Shown: positions 1 to 5,933 of the stretch, in pieces | Numbering within the stretch: position 1 is the stretch's first letter | Layout: every line of letters starts with the position of its first letter | From: an uncultured Fidelibacterota bacterium | GTDB lineage: Bacteria; Marinisomatota; Marinisomatia; Marinisomatales; UBA1611 | Direction: 5' to 3' | Assembly (NCBI GenBank): GCA_913045415.1 | Contig: CAJWPW010000083.1 | Location: 1-5,933, forward strand | Length of the DNA stretch: 5,933 nt | Notes under the pieces: model-generated | The model's database searches: none | What the model saw: only the letters and a program-made list of their open reading frames with translations | Told to the model about the DNA's origin: nothing | Position numbers and translations under genes: made by a program

Positions 1-202
1 ATAATGTATATTCATTTGAGAGTTCCTTATCAAGTTTAATTGAAATTAGAGCCATCAAGACCATAAAACAACCACAGGAGTAAATTGTTTCAGTCACTCA
101 TTTGTTTATTGGGTTAGTCGATATAATCGTGGAAATAATAATCTATTTTCGATCTTTTTAAAAGAAACCTTTCCGATCTTCATTCCATAAATGTGCGATA
201 TA
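1..202. other. intergenic region, possible gene edges at left
   Basis: This stretch lies downstream of the TatT-like gene and holds no complete gene I can support. Two weak possibilities exist at the left edge. On the minus strand, an ATG at 15-13 is preceded by AAGGAA with a 7-nt spacer, a good ribosome binding site, so a minus-strand gene may begin here and run out of the window after five codons. On the plus strand, a frame is open from position 3 to a TAA at 81-83 and could be the last 26 codons of a truncated gene. The two are mutually exclusive in practice and neither can be identified. The rest is AT-rich. I see no clear hairpin followed by a T-run to end either neighbour, and a 25-codon minus-strand frame (183-106) has no recognisable features. 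Confidence 0.4.
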
Positions 203-1066
203 TTATTCAAACAAAGAAGATTCTTTAGAAAGGAGCCATCGAGCCCGATCCTGATAAAATAAGTTTTCTGCTATAACATCGGGGTTGGCTGAAAAATCAG
301 CCTTTACTACATCAGTGAGCATTGTATGGAACTGCTCTCGATTTCCTGCTTTTTGGTGATAGAATTCTGCCATATGAACCGCGTTGCCGAGGTAATCCGG
401 ATTAGCAGAAAGTGCCTGATTAAAATAGGTTTCTGATTGGGATAGTTCTACCCCAGGAATTCGAGTATAAAGAGATCCAAAGAACCGATAGGGGCCGCTA
501 TAAAAAAATCTTGGTTCCAATGACAAGGTTCGATGCATCAAAACCTCTAATATTTCCCGATGGTTTAATCGTTCGATTACTGGTCTTGTATTCAGATACC
601 GTGCCAAATTTGTAGCCCACCAGAATAAACCGGGAACAACAGAAATAGGTACCTCTGCCAATGCAGTAAGCATTTTAAAGGTGCTGTCACCTTGAGCATT
701 ATTATAGATCACAGAAAAATCCTGATGATTTAATACTGCATCCTGGCAAAGTTGGCTTGCCTGTAAAAATAAACTATTCTGTGTTTCACCATCTTTTTCA
801 AAAAATAATCCACGGGTGTACAGAATTTGTGCATATAAAATAGCGATATCGAATTGACCGGGACGCTGTTGACAGGCAAGACTGATAAAATGTTCAGCTT
901 TTTTCAGGGTTAAAGAGTCTGATCTCTGTTGCCAAAATAATTCCCCTTGCTCAATCAGAAATTCTACATTCTGAGTTTTGGCAATCGAATCTTGCTGGGT
1001 GCCGGCACAATCCAGTAAAATGAATCCTAAAAATATAATAGGAAATAGGATGTATTTTTGTTTCAA
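203..1066 (-). CDS. TatT-family TRAP-associated lipoprotein (TPR-like)
   Basis: Predicted envelope protein of 287 residues resembling the TRAP transporter TatT component family (type member Treponema pallidum Tp0956), an all-helical, TPR-like lipoprotein that partners a periplasmic TRAP substrate-binding protein. Visible support: a lysine-containing N-terminus, a hydrophobic stretch (residues 5-18) and Cys20 as the likely lipidation site; helical repeats such as KKAEHFISLACQQRPGQFD (55-73) and SETYFNQALSANPDYLGNA (211-229); and the family-like segments PGLFWWATNLARYLNTRP (145-162) and GPYRFFGSLYTRIPG (191-205). Length suits the family. The start is TTG: the in-frame stop lies only 15 nt further upstream, there is no ATG between, and the protein contains no Met before residue 132. 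AAAGGAT sits about 10 nt ahead. The residue before Cys20 is Asp, atypical for a lipobox. No TRAP permease or binding-protein gene is visible nearby, so the substrate is unknown. Confidence 0.75.
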   Translation of the reverse strand: MKQKYILFPIIFLGFILLDCAGTQQDSIAKTQNVEFLIEQGELFWQQRSDSLTLKKAEHFISLACQQRPGQFDIAILYAQILYTRGLFFEKDGETQNSLFLQASQLCQDAVLNHQDFSVIYNNAQGDSTFKMLTALAEVPISVVPGLFWWATNLARYLNTRPVIERLNHREILEVLMHRTLSLEPRFFYSGPYRFFGSLYTRIPGVELSQSETYFNQALSANPDYLGNAVHMAEFYHQKAGNREQFHTMLTDVVKADFSANPDVIAENLFYQDRARWLLSKESSLFE

Positions 1067-1125
1067 GTTATGAAGGATCCTTTAGCCTAAATTTCGAGGG
1101 ATGAAATTACAGCCTACATTGGAAT
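1067..1125. promoter_or_regulatory. divergent intergenic region, tatT-like / phoH
   Basis: This short spacer separates two divergently oriented genes and must carry, or overlap, their control signals. It contains the perfect 10-bp palindrome AAGGATCCTT (1073-1082), whose minus-strand reading also supplies the ribosome binding site of the TatT-like gene. It also contains an imperfect operator-like repeat, AATTTC-N7-GAAATT (1090-1108). No convincing -35/-10 pair lies within it. A perfect TATAAT on the plus strand (1034-1039) sits just inside the neighbouring coding region and could be the -10 element for phoH, but no matching -35 is visible. Promoter positions are therefore unresolved; only the palindromes are directly seen. 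Confidence 0.35.
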
Positions 1126-2091
1126 ATGGAAAAGGTCATTGAACTAAAAACGCTTGAGCCCATAGCATTGCTAGGTGTGGCTGATACCCATATAAAACTC
1201 ATTGAAGCAGCAATACCTGCAACCATCATTGCCCGAGGTGAAACGATCAAGATTCGGGGAGAAAATCCTGATGTTGAACATATCCATCAAATTCTTCATG
1301 AAATGATGGAAACCCTTTCAGGAAAAGGTAGTCTTACCGTAAGAGATGTACAAAATCTTATTGCCCTTGTTACCTCGGAAAATGAAAAATCAAATGGTGA
1401 AATCTGCGTACCGGGAATTGTGATCCATTATGGTAAAAAAGGTGCAATAGTACCGAAAACAAAGGGTCAGGAAGCTTATGTGAAAATAGTTCGAAAAAAT
1501 GATGTAGTTTTCAGCATAGGTCCTGCAGGTACCGGAAAAACGTTTCTCTCTGTGGCTCTTGCGGTGGCGGCATTGGAAAACCATGAGGTGGATCGAATCA
1601 TCCTTTGTAGACCAGCAGTTGAAGCAGGAGAGAGCCTTGGGTTTCTTCCCGGCGATTTGAAGGAAAAAGTTGATCCTTATTTAGCTCCTTTATATGATTC
1701 ACTCCGAAGGATGCTTCCTGAAAATAAATTGACAAAACTTTTTGAAGAAAAGACTATAGAAGTTATTCCCCTAGCGTATATGCGGGGCAGGACATTGGAT
1801 AGCGCCTACATGATCCTGGATGAAGCGCAAAATGCCACCGTGATGCAAATGAAAATGTTTCTCACCAGACTTGGCATTGGTTCCCGAGCCATTGTAACTG
1901 GAGATATTACACAAATTGATCTCCAAAGACGAACCGATTCAGGATTAGTCCAAGTTTCAAAAATCTTGAAAAATGTAGAAGGTATTGGATTTGCCACCTT
2001 AGATTGTAATGATGTGGTACGACACTCGCTTGTAATGAAAATAATCCAAGCTTATGACGAAAATTCTTCCATTGAGAAAAATATAAAATAA
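1126..2091 (+). CDS. PhoH family ATPase (PhoH-like / YbeZ type)
   Basis: Cytoplasmic P-loop ATPase of the PhoH family, 321 residues, the usual length for the YbeZ-type members that are linked to RNA metabolism and ribosome maturation and often lie beside ybeY. Seen in the sequence: an N-terminal small domain (about 1-75, the KH-like region of the family), a linker, then the ATPase domain with Walker A GPAGTGKT (132-139), the family block CRPAVEAGESLGFLPGDLKEK (within 161-181), RGRT (220-223), Walker B YMILDEAQN (228-236), the sensor-like VTGDITQIDL (257-266) and VVRHSLV (297-303). The start is fixed by elimination: an in-frame TGA at 1102-1104 leaves 1126 as the only ATG. No good Shine-Dalgarno is present; GGA ends only 2 nt before the ATG. 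No ybeY or HD-domain gene follows, unlike many genomes. Family assignment is secure; the precise physiological role is inferred. Confidence 0.95.
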   Translation: MEKVIELKTLEPIALLGVADTHIKLIEAAIPATIIARGETIKIRGENPDVEHIHQILHEMMETLSGKGSLTVRDVQNLIALVTSENEKSNGEICVPGIVIHYGKKGAIVPKTKGQEAYVKIVRKNDVVFSIGPAGTGKTFLSVALAVAALENHEVDRIILCRPAVEAGESLGFLPGDLKEKVDPYLAPLYDSLRRMLPENKLTKLFEEKTIEVIPLAYMRGRTLDSAYMILDEAQNATVMQMKMFLTRLGIGSRAIVTGDITQIDLQRRTDSGLVQVSKILKNVEGIGFATLDCNDVVRHSLVMKIIQAYDENSSIEKNIK

Positions 2092-2112
2092 TTAAAATAA
2101 TAGAGGTTTTCT

Positions 2113-2142
2113 CTCTGAAAATACTTTCATCTATTTTCAGAG
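2113..2142 (+). repeat. inverted repeat 1 (11-bp stem, 8-nt loop)
   Basis: The arms CTCTGAAAATA (2113-2123) and TATTTTCAGAG (2132-2142) are perfectly complementary across an 8-nt spacer. In RNA this would form a stable hairpin 21 nt after the phoH stop codon. It is not followed by a T-run (next bases CAAAGATTG), so it is not a standard intrinsic terminator. It may be an operator, an mRNA-end stabilising hairpin or a poor terminator. A small competing pairing, AGAG (2102-2105) with CTCT (2111-2114), overlaps its left arm. Confidence 0.7.
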
Positions 2143-2148
2143 CAAAGA

Positions 2149-2171
2149 TTGAAATTATTTTTTAATTTCAA
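2149..2171 (+). repeat. inverted repeat 2 (9-bp stem, T5 loop)
   Basis: The arms TTGAAATTA (2149-2157) and TAATTTCAA (2163-2171) are perfectly complementary around a TTTTT spacer. Its inner half-site TGAAATTA matches TGAAAATA of inverted repeat 1 at seven of eight positions, and the two centres are about 32-33 bp apart, near three helical turns. This arrangement suits a pair of DNA-binding sites on one face. As RNA it would be a weak, AT-only-rich hairpin without a downstream T-run, so a terminator role is less likely. The binding protein is unknown. Confidence 0.6.
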
Positions 2172-2204
2172 GACTCTCGTATACACGCTTTTTAAAGGAA
2201 TACA

Positions 2205-3386
2205 ATGCAACGGCAATCAGTTATTGTAGCGGCGAAACGGACACCCATCGGCGCATTTCAAGGTAATTTATCATCTGTATTGGCTCCAAAACTTGGAGCA
2301 ATTGCGATTAAAGCAGTAGTGGAAGAAACCGGCATCGATAAATCCCAAATAAATGAAGTCATCATGGGAAATGTTTTATCAGCTGGAATCGGACAAGCCC
2401 CGGCAAGACAGGCAGCCATTTATGCAGGATTACCCAATTCGGTAGAAGCACTGACCATCAACAAAATGTGCGGTTCCGGATTAAAAGCTGTGATGTTGGC
2501 AGATCAAGCTATTCGGTGTGGTGATGCAGAAGTGGTGATCGCTGGTGGTATGGAAAGTATGTCCAATGCGCCCTATCTTTTGAAACATGCACGTTCCGGC
2601 CAACGACTAGGCCATGGGAAAATGATAGATAGTTTGATTCATGATGGACTCTGGGATGCCTACAATGATACCCATATGGGGAATTGCGCAGAAATGCTTT
2701 CGAAAGAACGGAATTATACCCGTGAAGCCCAGGATGAATTTGCTGTAACTTCATACAAACGTGCCCAAACAGCACAGGCGGAAGGTGTCTTCGAATCTGA
2801 AATTGTTCCGGTAAAAATCCCACAAAGAAAGGGGGATTCCGTATTTATTTCGGAAGATGAGGAACCGGGTAAGGCCAGATTTGATAAAATACCTACACTA
2901 CGGCCAGCTTTTGAAAAAGATGGTGCCATTACTGCAGCAAATGCATCAAAACTGAATGATGGTGCAGCTGTTATTCTTATCATGAGCGAGGAAAAAGCAA
3001 TTAAACTGAGACTCACTCCGATTGCACGTATTGTGGCTCAAGTTTCTGCAGCGCATGAACCGGAATGGTTTACCACGGCGCCGGGTAAAGCCATTGGCAA
3101 AGTATTAGAAAAAGCAAATTTATCCACAAATGATATCGATCTTTGGGAAATCAATGAAGCATTTTCTGCAGTCACCATGGCCGCCATTGATGATTTTAAA
3201 ATTGATCCTGCTAAGGTAAATATTTATGGTGGTGCTGTGGCTATCGGGCACCCCATCGGTGCTTCCGGAGCACGGATATTTACAACCTTGATGAATGGCA
3301 TGACCAGGACCGAAACAAAATACGGATTAGCAACTCTTTGTATTGGTGGTGGAGAAGCATCCGCTTTGATCGTGGAAAAAGTATGA
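2205..3386 (+). CDS. acetyl-CoA C-acetyltransferase (thiolase)
   Basis: Cytoplasmic thiolase II of 393 residues, the standard length. It catalyses the reversible reaction acetoacetyl-CoA + CoA = 2 acetyl-CoA, or cleavage of other short 3-oxoacyl-CoAs such as 2-methylacetoacetyl-CoA. The acyl-accepting Cys89 lies in INKMCGSGLKAVM (85-97), the same number as in the Zoogloea enzyme. Other signatures are GGMESMSNAPYLL (114-126), NEAF (317-320), His349 in GGAVAIGHPIGASGAR (342-357) and the second catalytic cysteine Cys379 in LCIGGGEASALI (378-389). All catalytic residues are intact. The N-terminus VIVAAKRTPIGAFQG and an AAAGGAA ribosome binding site support the ATG used. It is the first gene of a compact operon and its stop overlaps the next start by 4 nt (ATGA). 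Sequence alone does not separate degradative from biosynthetic direction, so I leave the symbol blank (candidates atoB, phaA, thlA). Confidence 0.95.
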   Translation: MQRQSVIVAAKRTPIGAFQGNLSSVLAPKLGAIAIKAVVEETGIDKSQINEVIMGNVLSAGIGQAPARQAAIYAGLPNSVEALTINKMCGSGLKAVMLADQAIRCGDAEVVIAGGMESMSNAPYLLKHARSGQRLGHGKMIDSLIHDGLWDAYNDTHMGNCAEMLSKERNYTREAQDEFAVTSYKRAQTAQAEGVFESEIVPVKIPQRKGDSVFISEDEEPGKARFDKIPTLRPAFEKDGAITAANASKLNDGAAVILIMSEEKAIKLRLTPIARIVAQVSAAHEPEWFTTAPGKAIGKVLEKANLSTNDIDLWEINEAFSAVTMAAIDDFKIDPAKVNIYGGAVAIGHPIGASGARIFTTLMNGMTRTETKYGLATLCIGGGEASALIVEKV

Positions 3387-4525
3387 TCGATTTCACCCTA
3401 ACGTCTGAACAGGAACTCATCCAAAAAACTGCCCGGGAATTTGCAAAAGAACATTTAGCGCCCGGTGTAATTGAACGGGACGATAAAGCTGAATTTCCTA
3501 CTGAACAAATTAAAATGATGGGTGAATTGGGTTTTATGGGTATGATGGTTCCAGAAGAATGGAGTGGCGCAGGGTTTGATACCTTGACTTATGTGATAGC
3601 TATGGAAGAGATTGCCGCGGTAGAGTTAGCTACATCTACAATCATGTCCGTGAATAATTCTCTCGTTTGTCAACTTTTTGTGGATTATGGTACCGAAGAT
3701 CAAAAAGAAAAGTATTTAAAACCACTGGCAATAGGTGAAAAACTAGGTGCCTACAGTTTAAGCGAACCCGAATCAGGTTCAGATGCCAGTAACATGAGAA
3801 CGTTTGCAAAAAAAGAAGGGGATCATTATGTGATCAATGGAACCAAAAATTGGGTCACAAATGGGATTAACGGGGATATTGTCATTCTATTTTGTATGAC
3901 AGAAAAAAGTGTTGGTTATAAAGGGATTTCTGCATTTGTTGTTGAAAAAGGGACACTTGGACTATCTACTGGAAAAAAAGAAAACAAATTGGGAATTCGT
4001 GCGTCGGACACGTGTGAACTCTATTTTGAGAATTGTTTGATTCCTGGTGAAAATATGATTGGTGAAGAAGGTCAGGGATTTAAAGTGGCTATGAAAGCAT
4101 TGGGCGGTGGACGAATCGGAATTGCCGCACAGGCACTTGGATTAGCCCGTGCTGCATTGGATGCAAGTATATCCTACGCAAAAGAACGAAAACAGTTTGG
4201 AAAAACCATCGGCGAATTTGGTGCTATCCAGAATAAGTTGGCCGATATGGCTACGGAAATTGATGCTGCACGAATGCTGGTATGGCGTGCAGCAAAATTA
4301 AAGGACGACGGTAAAAATTATTATCGAGAAAGTTCCATGGCAAAACTTTATGCATCATCCACAGCCATGAAAGCAGCAACAGAATGTGTGCAAATTCATG
4401 GTGGATATGGATACATGCAGGAATATGGTGTGGAACGACTTATGAGGGATGCGAAGATTACACAGATATATGAGGGCACATCCGAAATCCAACAACTTGT
4501 CATTGGTAGAGATTTATTAAAATGA
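3383..4525 (+). CDS. short/branched-chain acyl-CoA dehydrogenase
   Basis: FAD-dependent acyl-CoA dehydrogenase of 380 residues, normal for the soluble short-chain/branched-chain group. It introduces the alpha,beta double bond into an acyl-CoA and passes electrons to ETF. Seen: an N-terminal helical domain opening with TLTSEQELIQKTAREFAKE (5-23); family signature 1, YSLSEPESGSDASN (124-137); the flavin-contacting NWVTNG (156-161); RKQFGKTIGEFGAIQ (269-283); and signature 2, QIHGGYGYMQEYGVERLMRD (337-356). IYEGTSEIQ (362-370) contains Glu364, the expected catalytic base, at the butyryl-CoA dehydrogenase position. The start at 3383 overlaps the thiolase stop (ATGA). An in-frame ATG at 3338 would add 15 residues (MYWWW...) that match no family member and lie wholly inside the thiolase gene. 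Translational coupling is likely since no strong SD is present. Substrate (butyryl, isobutyryl, 2-methylbutyryl or isovaleryl) cannot be fixed. No etfAB gene is in the window. Confidence 0.94.
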   Translation: MIDFTLTSEQELIQKTAREFAKEHLAPGVIERDDKAEFPTEQIKMMGELGFMGMMVPEEWSGAGFDTLTYVIAMEEIAAVELATSTIMSVNNSLVCQLFVDYGTEDQKEKYLKPLAIGEKLGAYSLSEPESGSDASNMRTFAKKEGDHYVINGTKNWVTNGINGDIVILFCMTEKSVGYKGISAFVVEKGTLGLSTGKKENKLGIRASDTCELYFENCLIPGENMIGEEGQGFKVAMKALGGGRIGIAAQALGLARAALDASISYAKERKQFGKTIGEFGAIQNKLADMATEIDAARMLVWRAAKLKDDGKNYYRESSMAKLYASSTAMKAATECVQIHGGYGYMQEYGVERLMRDAKITQIYEGTSEIQQLVIGRDLLK

Positions 4526-5553
4526 GTTTAGATACAAAACCAAATATTGATTGGGACTCCCTGGAGTTTAACGTTACGGAAACAAAAAGTATGTTTCGCT
4601 CCACCTGTGCCTTAGGCGAGAAATGGTCTGGCGGTGATTTAATCCCTTACAGTGATATTTCTTTGTCTCCTTTTGCAGGTGTCCTGAATTATGGACAAGG
4701 TGTTTTTGAGGGGGTTAAAGCATTTCGCTCATCGAAAGGGAATGTGGTGCTTTTTCGGGCCGATATGAATGGAAAAAGAATGGCTTTTTCAACCCGACGA
4801 ATTTGTATGCCAGAAATGGATCCAGACTTTTTTGTGGACGCTGTGATTAAAACAGTCAAAGATAATATAGATTATGTCCCGCCCTATGGACGGGGTAGTC
4901 TTTATATTCGTCCGGTTGTTTGGGGAACAGCGCCTATTCTTGGCGTGGGTCCAACATCTGAATATACTTTTATGGTTATCGTTTCACCGGTGGGCCCTTA
5001 TTTTAAAGGAGGCATTAAACCGCTTAATTTAAAAGTGAATACTGATTACCATCGTGCAGCGCCTAAAGGGATTGGGAATGCAAAAGCAATTGGAAATTAT
5101 TCTGCATCTCTTTTCTCTCTTATGGAGGCCAAGGCAGAAGGTTTTGATGAAAATATTTATTTAGATGCAAAAGATGAAAAGTTTGTAGAAGAATTAGGGT
5201 CTGCAAATGTGTTTATTTACAAGGATGGAGTATTAAAAACACCTGCTTTGAATGGGTCAATCCTAGGTGGAATCACACGACAATCAGTATGCCAGGTTGC
5301 ATCGGATATTTTAGGAATTACCGTGAAAGAAACTGAAATAACAGTCGATGATCTTTTAGGCGCAGAAGAAGTTTTTTGTACAGGAACGGCTGTGGTTGTT
5401 ACACCAGTTGGGAAAATAACCTACCAAGGGAAAACTACTGAGATAAATCAAAATAAAATGGGACCAATAGCAATAAAAATTAGGGAAATGCTTGTGGGAA
5501 TTCAGCGTGAAGAAATTGAAGATCCATTCGGTTGGGTTCTGCCTGTAAAATAA
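4522..5553 (+). CDS. ilvE: branched-chain amino acid aminotransferase, type II
   Basis: PLP enzyme of fold type IV, 343 residues, resembling the mitochondrial-like type II branched-chain aminotransferases rather than the shorter (about 300-residue) E. coli type. It exchanges the amino group of Leu, Ile or Val with 2-oxoglutarate, in either synthesis or breakdown. Seen: LNYGQGVFEGVKAFR (55-69); the Arg-containing YIRPVVWGTAP (128-138); the Schiff-base lysine Lys188 in GIGNAKAIGNY (183-193); the PLP N1-contacting glutamate, probably Glu224, in ELGSANVF (224-231); the phosphate-binding loop SILGGITRQSV (246-256); CTGTAVVVTPVG (286-297); and the terminal DPFGWV (334-339). Its ATG overlaps the upstream stop (ATGA) and no strong SD is visible, so coupled translation is likely. 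Position next to an acyl-CoA dehydrogenase and a thiolase favours a catabolic role, but this is inference; no other ilv or leu gene is present. Confidence 0.94.
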   Translation: MSLDTKPNIDWDSLEFNVTETKSMFRSTCALGEKWSGGDLIPYSDISLSPFAGVLNYGQGVFEGVKAFRSSKGNVVLFRADMNGKRMAFSTRRICMPEMDPDFFVDAVIKTVKDNIDYVPPYGRGSLYIRPVVWGTAPILGVGPTSEYTFMVIVSPVGPYFKGGIKPLNLKVNTDYHRAAPKGIGNAKAIGNYSASLFSLMEAKAEGFDENIYLDAKDEKFVEELGSANVFIYKDGVLKTPALNGSILGGITRQSVCQVASDILGITVKETEITVDDLLGAEEVFCTGTAVVVTPVGKITYQGKTTEINQNKMGPIAIKIREMLVGIQREEIEDPFGWVLPVK

Positions 5554-5561
5554 TTAAATCA

Positions 5562-5933
5562 ATGATAAATTCAAAAATACATCCACGAAGGATCGCACGT
5601 GAAAGTGTACTGCAAGCATTATATGCCCAACAGTTTTCTGAGGATGAACCCGCCATTGTTCTAAACAGAATAATGGCTTTATATCCTGAAAAGAAGAAAA
5701 ATTTCAAATTTATTTCATCTCTTTTTCAGTGTGTATTGGATCATGTGGATTGGGCAAATGATATGATCAAAAGTTATCTCCAAAATTGGGAATTTGACAG
5801 AGTGGCACAAATAGATCGAGTTTTGTTAAGAATGGGCATCTGCGAGATCTTTTACATGGATGATATTCCACCCAAGGTTTCCATTAGCGAAATGGTGGAA
5901 ATCTCCAAAGTGTACAGCACAGAAGAAAGTTCA
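5562..5933 (+). CDS. nusB: transcription antitermination factor NusB (3' truncated by window)
   Basis: Partial gene: 124 codons are present, open to the right edge, and roughly 15-30 residues of the C-terminus are missing compared with the family. NusB pairs with NusE (ribosomal protein S10) on boxA RNA to promote antitermination of rRNA operons. The all-helical NusB fold is recognisable from the RNA-binding N-terminus RRIARESVLQALYAQ (9-23), the central NWEFDRVAQIDRVLLRMG (75-92), the conserved EIFYMDDIPPKVSISEMVEISKVYSTEESS (within 95-124) and the expected continuation into the FVNGIL-type helix beyond the edge. The ATG at 5562 lies 8 nt after the aminotransferase stop, without a recognisable SD (an AT-only leader), suggesting coupling to the upstream gene. 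The first arginines follow directly, so no other start is needed. A housekeeping gene at the end of a catabolic cluster is noteworthy. Family call secure. Confidence 0.95.
   Translation, partial: MINSKIHPRRIARESVLQALYAQQFSEDEPAIVLNRIMALYPEKKKNFKFISSLFQCVLDHVDWANDMIKSYLQNWEFDRVAQIDRVLLRMGICEIFYMDDIPPKVSISEMVEISKVYSTEESS

Larger units (their letters stand above)
2092..2204 (+). promoter_or_regulatory. phoH-thiolase intergenic regulatory region
   Basis: This 113-nt region separates phoH from the thiolase operon and is the likely site of the operon's promoter or of a transcript boundary. It contains two consecutive inverted repeats, annotated separately. After them, TATACA (2180-2185) could act as a -10 element, but no well-spaced -35 is evident: the nearest TTGAAA (2149-2154) is 25 nt away. 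A clear Shine-Dalgarno, AAAGGAA (2194-2200), lies 4 nt before the thiolase ATG and supports that start. The region is strongly AT-rich. The SD is seen directly; the promoter is a guess. Confidence 0.45.

Noticed and set aside
150..180. Short direct repeat CGATCTT (150-156 and 174-180)
   Set aside because: Seven bases in AT-rich DNA, with no further copies or flanking structure, is within chance.
106..183. Twenty-five-codon minus-strand frame beginning MKIGKVSF
   Set aside because: It has no recognisable ribosome binding site at good spacing, no homology I recognise and is too short to support.
1101..1142. Thirteen-codon plus-strand frame overlapping the phoH start, a possible leader peptide
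   Set aside because: Its ATG directly abuts the GAGGG run with no spacer, the peptide has no attenuator-like composition, and such short frames arise by chance.
2113..2171. Intrinsic terminator for phoH
   Set aside because: The hairpins are real but neither is followed by a T-run; the only T-run (2158-2163) lies mainly in the loop of the second repeat, 15 nt after the first stem, so a terminator call is not supported.
2509..3016. Two long minus-strand open frames across the thiolase gene
   Set aside because: They are fully covered by a thiolase with all catalytic motifs intact, have low-complexity Ser/His-rich translations and no ribosome binding sites.
3338..3382. Upstream ATG that would lengthen the acyl-CoA dehydrogenase by 15 residues
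   Set aside because: The extra residues (MYWWWRSIRFDRGKS) lie wholly inside the thiolase reading region, do not resemble any family N-terminus, and the ATGA overlap at 3383 gives the standard start.
5480..5707. Minus-strand 75-codon frame across the aminotransferase end and nusB start
   Set aside because: It is antisense to two well-supported genes and its translation resembles no known family.

Overview
The window looks like an ordinary chromosomal segment of an AT-rich (roughly 40% G+C by eye), probably Gram-negative bacterium. The gene content (a TatT-like lipoprotein, a PhoH ATPase, a CoA-linked catabolic cluster and NusB) would fit a lineage of the Fibrobacterota-Chlorobiota-Bacteroidota group such as Marinimicrobia, or a spirochaete-like relative. 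This placement is an inference from protein style and I hold it loosely. I see no mobile element, tRNA, rRNA, CRISPR array or sign of recent transfer.

Layout: positions 1-202 carry no complete gene. On the minus strand, 203-1066 encodes a TatT-family (TRAP-associated, TPR-like) lipoprotein that starts with TTG. A 59-nt divergent intergenic region separates it from a plus-strand PhoH-family ATPase (1126-2091). A 113-nt intergenic region follows, holding two consecutive inverted repeats built on a shared half-site. Then comes a tightly packed plus-strand operon: acetyl-CoA acetyltransferase/thiolase (2205-3386), acyl-CoA dehydrogenase (3383-4525), type II branched-chain aminotransferase (4522-5553) and nusB (from 5562, cut by the right edge). 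The first two junctions are 4-nt ATGA overlaps and the third gap is 8 nt.

How the genes fit together: the aminotransferase, acyl-CoA dehydrogenase and thiolase can be placed at the transamination, first oxidation and final thiolytic steps of branched-chain amino acid (especially isoleucine) breakdown. The oxo-acid dehydrogenase, enoyl-CoA hydratase and hydroxyacyl-CoA dehydrogenase needed to join them are not in the window. A fatty acid or butyrate-type role for the thiolase/dehydrogenase pair is equally open. NusB, an rRNA antitermination factor, appears to share the transcript.

I found no convincing undescribed system. The most interesting unexplained sequence is the double inverted repeat ahead of the thiolase operon. 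Its TGAAAWTA half-site, in the form TGAAATTA, recurs in every intergenic region of the window.
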